From positions 4,917,501-4,981,500 of the forward strand of contig NZ_CP019947.1 in NCBI RefSeq assembly GCF_002025205.1: a DNA stretch of 64,000 nucleotides. Reading direction: 5' to 3'. Source of the stretch: Pseudomonas sp. CC6-YY-74 (lineage in GTDB: Bacteria > Pseudomonadota > Gammaproteobacteria > Pseudomonadales > Pseudomonadaceae). The translations under genes were made by a program, and so were the position numbers. The first letter of the stretch is position 1; each line of letters starts with the position of its first letter. Positions 61,397 through 64,000 of this stretch are shown in pieces. A model generated the notes under the pieces. The model made no database searches. It was not told the origin of the DNA and saw only the letters and a list, made by a program, of their open reading frames with translations.

Positions 61397-64000
61397 TTAA
61401 TTCGCTATGGACGTCGTTTCGACATGCCGCGGCAGCGTCACCCGGATACGGGTGCCGCGTTGGTGCTCGGGGTCGACCGGGCTGTCGATTATTATTTGGC
61501 CATAATGCTCTTCCACAATGGAATAGACCAGCGCGAGGCCAAGCCCCGTGCCTTTGCCTGGGTCTTTGGTGGTGAAGAAAGGTTCGAACAAACGGTCGAT
61601 GATCGCCTTGGGAATGCCACTGCCTTCATCTTCCACGATAAGGTCGACGGCGTGTTCTGAGGCTTCAGTTCTGACTCGGATCGCGGCACCGGGAGGTGAG
61701 GCATCGCGGGCGTTGGATAGCAGGTTGATGAGCACCTGGGCGAGGCGCTGCGGGTCGCCGTCAACCCAGTGATCGGCGTCGCACAGATTGAAGAATTCCA
61801 CTTCGACGCTGCGCCGATTGAGTGACAGCAGGCCGATGGCTTCCTGCGCCACCTGGGCCAGGCACACTGGTTCGTCGGCCTGTTGATGGCCGCCCGAATG
61901 GGCGAAGCTCATCAGCGACTGGAGGATGCGTGAGACCCGCTTGGTCTGCTCGAGGATCTGTCCGCTGATCTCGGTCAGCTCGCCGTCGCCTTCGCGCTCC
62001 TCGCGCAGATTTTGCGCCAGGCAGGCAATGCCGGTGATCGGGTTGCCGATCTCGTGAGCTACCCCGGCAGCCAGGCGGCCGATGCTGGCCAGGCGCTCGG
62101 AATGCACCAGCTTGTCTTCCAGGTACTGGGTTTCAGTGAGGTCTTCGACCAGCAGCACCAGGCCGCTGTTACCCGGCGTCAGCGGTTCGTCGATTGCCGC
62201 CTTGTGCAGGTTGAGCCAGCGGGTCTGGCCGTCCAGGCCCAGGCGCTGTTTGTGCAAGTGCTGGTCGGGCAGTTCGATGAAGTGCTGCAGCAGTTCTCGC
62301 CAGGGTTCGCCGAGTGCCGACAGGCGTGAGCCGACGATGCGGTGCGCCGGAATCTCGGTCAGCTCCTCCATGGCCTTGTTCCACATCAGGATCTCCTGAT
62401 CCTTGGCCAGCGAGCAGACGCCCATCGGCAGCTCCTGCAGGGTCTGGCGGTGGTAGCGGCGCAACGCGTCGAGTTCCGCGGCCAGGCCGGTGAGGCGCGA
62501 ATGGTAGTCTTCCAGGCGGTTCTCGATGAAGTGGATATCTTCGGTGACGAAGGTTTCGCTGCCGGATTTATAGGGCAGAAAGGTTTCGGCTATGTCCTGG
62601 GCCACGCTCGGCCCCATCAAGCCGGAGAGGTTGGCCTCGATGCGGTCGCGCAGGCGGCGCAGAGCATAGGGACGGCTTTCGTCGAAGGGCAGGTGCAGGT
62701 CGCGCAGGGCCTGCTCGACTTCACGCTGGGCGGTCTTGGCGCCGAGCGGTTTGGCCAGTTGGGCGGCAAACTCTTGTGGCGATTGGACCAGCAGTTCGCG
62801 CCGTTGCGGGCGCCGCACGTTATCCACAGCGCAGGCTTCGGCGGCGCTCTTCTCCTCGGGGCTGGCCTCGGTGAACAGTGAGACCAGGGTGAACACCAGC
62901 ACGTTGGCCGCCAGCGAGGCGATGGCTGCCAGGTGCCAGCTGCTGTCGTCCAGCACATAGACCAGGTTGAATGCGGGGATGTAGAAGCCTTGCAGGTTGC
63001 CCAGCATCGGCAGCAGCATGCTGACTGTCCAGACGCTGATGCCTGCCAGCAGGCCGGCGATATAGCCGCGGCGGTTGGCCGTCGGCCAGTACAGTACTGA
63101 GAGCACGCCGGGGAGGAACTGCAGGGTGGCGACGAAGGCGACGATGCCCAGGTTGGCCAGGTTCTGCTCGGCACCCAGCAGCAGATAGAAGCCGTAACCG
63201 GCCATGATGATGGCGAAGATCAGCGCTCGCCGGGTCCACTTCAGCCAGCGGTAGATATTGCCCTCGGTGGGTGGCTGATAGAGCGGCAACACCACATGGT
63301 TGAGCACCATGCCGGACAGCGCCAGGGTGGTGACGATAATCAGGCCGCTGGACGCCGACAGGCCGCCGACATAGGCGATCAACGCCAGGGTCTGGCTGTT
63401 GACCGCGATGCCCAGGCCGAGGGTGAAATATTCCGGGTTGGTGGTGACGCCAAGCTTGAGGCCCGCCCAGAGAATCAAGGGCACCGCCAGGCTCATCAGC
63501 AGCAGGAACAACGGCAGGCCCCAGCTGGCGCTGACCATCGCCCGCGGGTTGAGATTTTCGGTAAAGGTCATGTGGTACATGTGCGGCATGACGATGGCCG
63601 AAGCGAAGAACACCAGCAGCAAGGTGCGCCAGGGGCCTTCCTGCAGCGGCGTATGCAGGCTGGCCAGGGCGGCCTGGTTCTGCACCAGCCAGTGCTCCAG
63701 GTCCTGCGGCCCATCGAACACGCCATACAGCGCATAGATGCCGATGATGCTGACGGCGACCAGCTTGACCACCGACTCGAAGGCGATGGCAAACACCAGG
63801 CCTTCGTGTTTGCCGCGGGTGGCGATATGGCGGGCGCCGAACAGGATGGTGAACAGGATGATCAGTCCGCAGTAGGCCAGCGCCACCCGTTCCTTGACCG
63901 GCTCGCGGGTGAGGATGCCGATCGAGTCGGCCACCGCCTGGAACTGTAGAGCCAGCAAGGGCAGCACGCCGATCAGCATGAACACGGTGGTCAGGGCGCC
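61397..64000 (-). CDS. cbrA: Sensor histidine kinase CbrA (5'-truncated by window edge)
   Basis: At least 867 residues are visible; the frame stays open to the end of the window, and the known protein is about 980 residues, so the first part is missing. The N-terminal half is a sodium:solute symporter domain with many helices (for example SAIVMPHMYHMTF, SQTLALIAYVGGLSASSG), followed by a linker, a PAS domain, HisKA with the acceptor His in LAAGVAHEIGNPITG and HATPase with GTGLGLALVYSIV. It senses a carbon or histidine-related signal and phosphorylates CbrB. It lacks a receiver domain. Confidence 0.96.
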   Translation of the reverse strand, partial: GALTTVFMLIGVLPLLALQFQAVADSIGILTREPVKERVALAYCGLIILFTILFGARHIATRGKHEGLVFAIAFESVVKLVAVSIIGIYALYGVFDGPQDLEHWLVQNQAALASLHTPLQEGPWRTLLLVFFASAIVMPHMYHMTFTENLNPRAMVSASWGLPLFLLLMSLAVPLILWAGLKLGVTTNPEYFTLGLGIAVNSQTLALIAYVGGLSASSGLIIVTTLALSGMVLNHVVLPLYQPPTEGNIYRWLKWTRRALIFAIIMAGYGFYLLLGAEQNLANLGIVAFVATLQFLPGVLSVLYWPTANRRGYIAGLLAGISVWTVSMLLPMLGNLQGFYIPAFNLVYVLDDSSWHLAAIASLAANVLVFTLVSLFTEASPEEKSAAEACAVDNVRRPQRRELLVQSPQEFAAQLAKPLGAKTAQREVEQALRDLHLPFDESRPYALRRLRDRIEANLSGLMGPSVAQDIAETFLPYKSGSETFVTEDIHFIENRLEDYHSRLTGLAAELDALRRYHRQTLQELPMGVCSLAKDQEILMWNKAMEELTEIPAHRIVGSRLSALGEPWRELLQHFIELPDQHLHKQRLGLDGQTRWLNLHKAAIDEPLTPGNSGLVLLVEDLTETQYLEDKLVHSERLASIGRLAAGVAHEIGNPITGIACLAQNLREEREGDGELTEISGQILEQTKRVSRILQSLMSFAHSGGHQQADEPVCLAQVAQEAIGLLSLNRRSVEVEFFNLCDADHWVDGDPQRLAQVLINLLSNARDASPPGAAIRVRTEASEHAVDLIVEDEGSGIPKAIIDRLFEPFFTTKDPGKGTGLGLALVYSIVEEHYGQIIIDSPVDPEHQRGTRIRVTLPRHVETTSIAN

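Overview
The window is chromosomal DNA of a Pseudomonas species. Gene order, protein sequences and codon use follow the Pseudomonas core block that runs (P. aeruginosa order) from lldE/lldD/lldP/lldR through smpB-fur-recN-grpE-dnaK-dnaJ-dapB-carAB-greA-ftsJ-ftsH-folP-glmM-tpiA-secG-rimP-nusA-infB-rbfA-truB-rpsO-pnp to acs-pgi-panCB-folK-pcnB-crcZ-cbrB-cbrA. The species cannot be fixed from the sequence alone. No phage, transposon, integron, CRISPR array or defence locus was seen; this is housekeeping chromosome.

Layout. 1-3.1 kb: the 3' part of a hybrid sensor kinase, then two small secreted paralogues of unknown function. 3.2-10.3 kb: L/D-lactate utilisation (lldP, lldD, an FAD/Fe-S D-lactate dehydrogenase) with its divergent GntR regulator lldR and a perfect operator palindrome between them. 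10.4-16 kb: smpB, a sodium symporter, ratA, rnfH, bamE, fur, recN. 16-26 kb: heat-shock genes grpE-dnaK-dnaJ behind a sigma-32 promoter, dapB, and carA-carB-greA behind a strong attenuator-like terminator. 26-33 kb: DUF4149 protein, yhbY, rlmE, ftsH, folP, glmM, tpiA, secG and tRNA-Leu(GAG). 33.3-42.3 kb: the conserved metY-rimP-nusA-infB-rbfA-truB-rpsO-pnp block. 42.9-50.7 kb: envelope and stress genes (BON protein, CsbD protein, two DUF2845 proteins, a DUF748 AsmA-like protein), a methyltransferase, a thiolase and a DUF2236 protein. 50.8-57.5 kb: acs, pgi, panC, panB, folK. 57.5-64 kb: pcnB, the Hfq-titrating RNA crcZ, cbrB and the 3' part of cbrA.

The regulatory centre is the right end. 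CbrA/CbrB activate crcZ through a visible sigma-54 promoter and an upstream TGTTAC-N14-GTAACA palindrome; crcZ carries six A-rich CA motifs that sequester Hfq/Crc and so relieve catabolite repression, including that of carbon-use genes such as the lactate and acetate genes found elsewhere in the window.

Two things stand out. First, five genes (lldR, the symporter gene, the DUF4149 gene, rlmE and the DUF748 gene, the last twice) are each broken by loss of exactly one base in a short G or C run. Six events of one kind point to homopolymer under-calling in the source assembly rather than biology, so these genes are probably intact. Second, the initiator-tRNA (metY) locus upstream of rimP keeps a strong promoter, its CAT anticodon and terminators, but the tRNA is altered at several normally invariant positions. 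Start codons were chosen from Shine-Dalgarno spacing and known family N-termini.
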